A stretch of DNA of 64,000 nt, from the NCBI GenBank assembly GCA_942493315.1, contig OW818690.1, forward strand, positions 2,604,001 through 2,668,000, read 5' to 3'. Source of the DNA: UBA5429 sp942493315. GTDB lineage: Bacteria > Bacteroidota > Bacteroidia > Bacteroidales > WCHB1-69. Position numbers and translations under genes: made by a program. Shown piece after piece: positions 63,122-64,000 of the stretch; position 1 is the first letter of the stretch; each line of letters opens with the position of its first letter. A model generated the notes under the pieces. The model was not told the DNA's origin. It made no database searches and was given only the letters and a program-made list of their open reading frames with translations.

Positions 63122-64000
63122 TTAGAGCTTATTTTCGCTTTTGTATTTTCGTAATTCTCTTATAAAAATGCTTACTCTACCATCAATTTGAAAACAATTA
63201 CATTTTTCCATCTCCTCCGCCTGGAGAAAAATCTCAAAAGCTTGCTCAAATTTTTCATTGATACATAAATCTATCCCTTGTTTTACAAAATCTTGATATT
63301 CTTTATATCTTAATAATGTCGAGTCTATCGTTTCATCTTTTTCAGTATTTATAATCTCTTTATTTTTTTCAATCTCTTTTTTTGTTACACTCTTTTTGGG
63401 CTCGTTTTTGACAGTTTCTTTTTTCTTTTCTTTCTTTGAAGTAACCTCTTTCTGAATATTTTTGACAATAGGTTTTATAAGGATTATTGTATCCTTTTTC
63501 TCCACCTGAACCTCATTTTGCTTCCAATTAAGTTCATTCACTAACTCAGGATTGGATTCAAGATACTCTTTGGCATATTGAAGAAACTTTTGCTCCATTT
63601 CTCCGTTTTGACGCTCCTTGGCAACTGAGGCGATCTTTAAATAAGATTCATAAACCCCCACTTTCGATCTTAATATTCCATGATAATAATCATCATTACA
63701 ATATCCGGATGGCATTTTGTTGCAAAAAGTTTCTAATGTGTTGAAAATCTCATAAGCATCAGTTGCTTTATCAATTTTTATTAATGAATCACCTTGATGA
63801 TAAAGTGCTTCATAAAATTTCATATTGAACTCTAATGTCCTAATCTCCTGATCTCTATCTAAATTAACCTCATGATACAATAAATCAAGAACTTCAATAC
63901 AGGTTTCATAATTTTTCATGGAAAACAAAATCTCATTTTTCAAAAGTAATGGATTGACCTGCAATGGTTTAAATTCTAATGAACGATCTATAAAATAGAG
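63122..64000 (-). CDS. TPR-repeat protein, C-terminal part (5' end outside window)
   Basis: The frame is open to the window edge, so the start is not seen; at least 292 residues are present. Helical repeats of TPR type fill the visible N-terminal part (for example YFIDRSLEFKPLQVNPLLL, then NYETCIEVLDLLYHEVNLD). A long Lys/Glu-rich charged linker follows (about residues 165-225, KKEKKKETVKNEPKKS type), then a final TPR-like pair (YQDFVKQGIDLCINEKFEQAFEIFLQAEEMEKC). Function unknown; a scaffold or periplasmic binding role is possible. The last repeat contains Cys-Asn-Cys, of uncertain meaning. Confidence 0.7.
   Translation of the reverse strand, partial: LYFIDRSLEFKPLQVNPLLLKNEILFSMKNYETCIEVLDLLYHEVNLDRDQEIRTLEFNMKFYEALYHQGDSLIKIDKATDAYEIFNTLETFCNKMPSGYCNDDYYHGILRSKVGVYESYLKIASVAKERQNGEMEQKFLQYAKEYLESNPELVNELNWKQNEVQVEKKDTIILIKPIVKNIQKEVTSKKEKKKETVKNEPKKSVTKKEIEKNKEIINTEKDETIDSTLLRYKEYQDFVKQGIDLCINEKFEQAFEIFLQAEEMEKCNCFQIDGRVSIFIRELRKYKSENKL

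Overview
The window is a strongly AT-rich chromosomal segment of an anaerobic (or at least fermentative) member of the Bacteroidota. Four things point there. About 29 gene starts are preceded by the Bacteroidota -7 box TAnnTTTG. Type IX secretion genes (porZ, porX) are present. The envelope genes are of Bacteroidota type (a lipoprotein-type TamA/BamA relative, LolA, ExbB/ExbD/TonB, YfhO). Lysine 2,3-aminomutase and the [FeFe]-hydrogenase maturase HydF suggest anaerobic metabolism. I cannot place it below phylum level from sequence alone.

Layout. 1-12 kb: the start of a TlyA-like gene, dipeptidase pepD, a large secreted lamin-tail protein, yqgE, a RecD-like helicase, a tamL-lolA envelope operon and ftsK. 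12-22 kb: exbB-exbD-tonB-folC, then rbfA-lolE-like-porZ-recO, then a YfhO membrane protein. 22-24 kb: a first IS1595-like transposase with imperfect terminal inverted repeats. 24-36 kb: pyrG and an RlmI-like methyltransferase, a broken lipoprotein gene between two heptamer-repeat arrays, an isolated sufB, an MBOAT/SGNH O-acylation pair, an oadA-like carboxyltransferase, namZ, PAP2 and gdhA. 37-39 kb: a second, diverged IS1595-like transposase inside GC-rich inverted arms, themselves bracketed by heptamer arrays. 39-50 kb: glycosyltransferase, recJ, dnaA, a stand-alone riboflavin kinase domain, an LRR protein, hflX, an SDR-aminotransferase-yjbQ operon, and porX-yraN. 50-59 kb: kamA-kamB-thiamine pyrophosphokinase, chaN, a cysteine-rich Fe-S protein, potassium uptake trkH-trkA, and hydF. 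59-64 kb: an XRE regulator behind an array of TTACnnnnGTAA palindromes, the operon rplM-rpsI-rpsB-tsf, and a TPR protein running off the end.

Most genes are housekeeping. The parts ordinary annotation does not explain are: (i) phase-locked 7-bp tandem arrays at four loci, two bracketing a broken gene and two bracketing the second IS block; (ii) a modular GC-rich repeat family found as inverted arms around both transposase genes and as a solo remnant near 45.8 kb; (iii) a dense operator array between hydF and its XRE neighbour; (iv) no TGA stop in any of 53 intact genes ending here (39 TAA, 14 TAG by my reading), with one in-frame TGA at codon 4 of a lipoprotein-like gene. No tRNA, rRNA, CRISPR array or prophage was seen. 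Starts given here often differ from the longest ORF because the -7 box lies inside the longer version.
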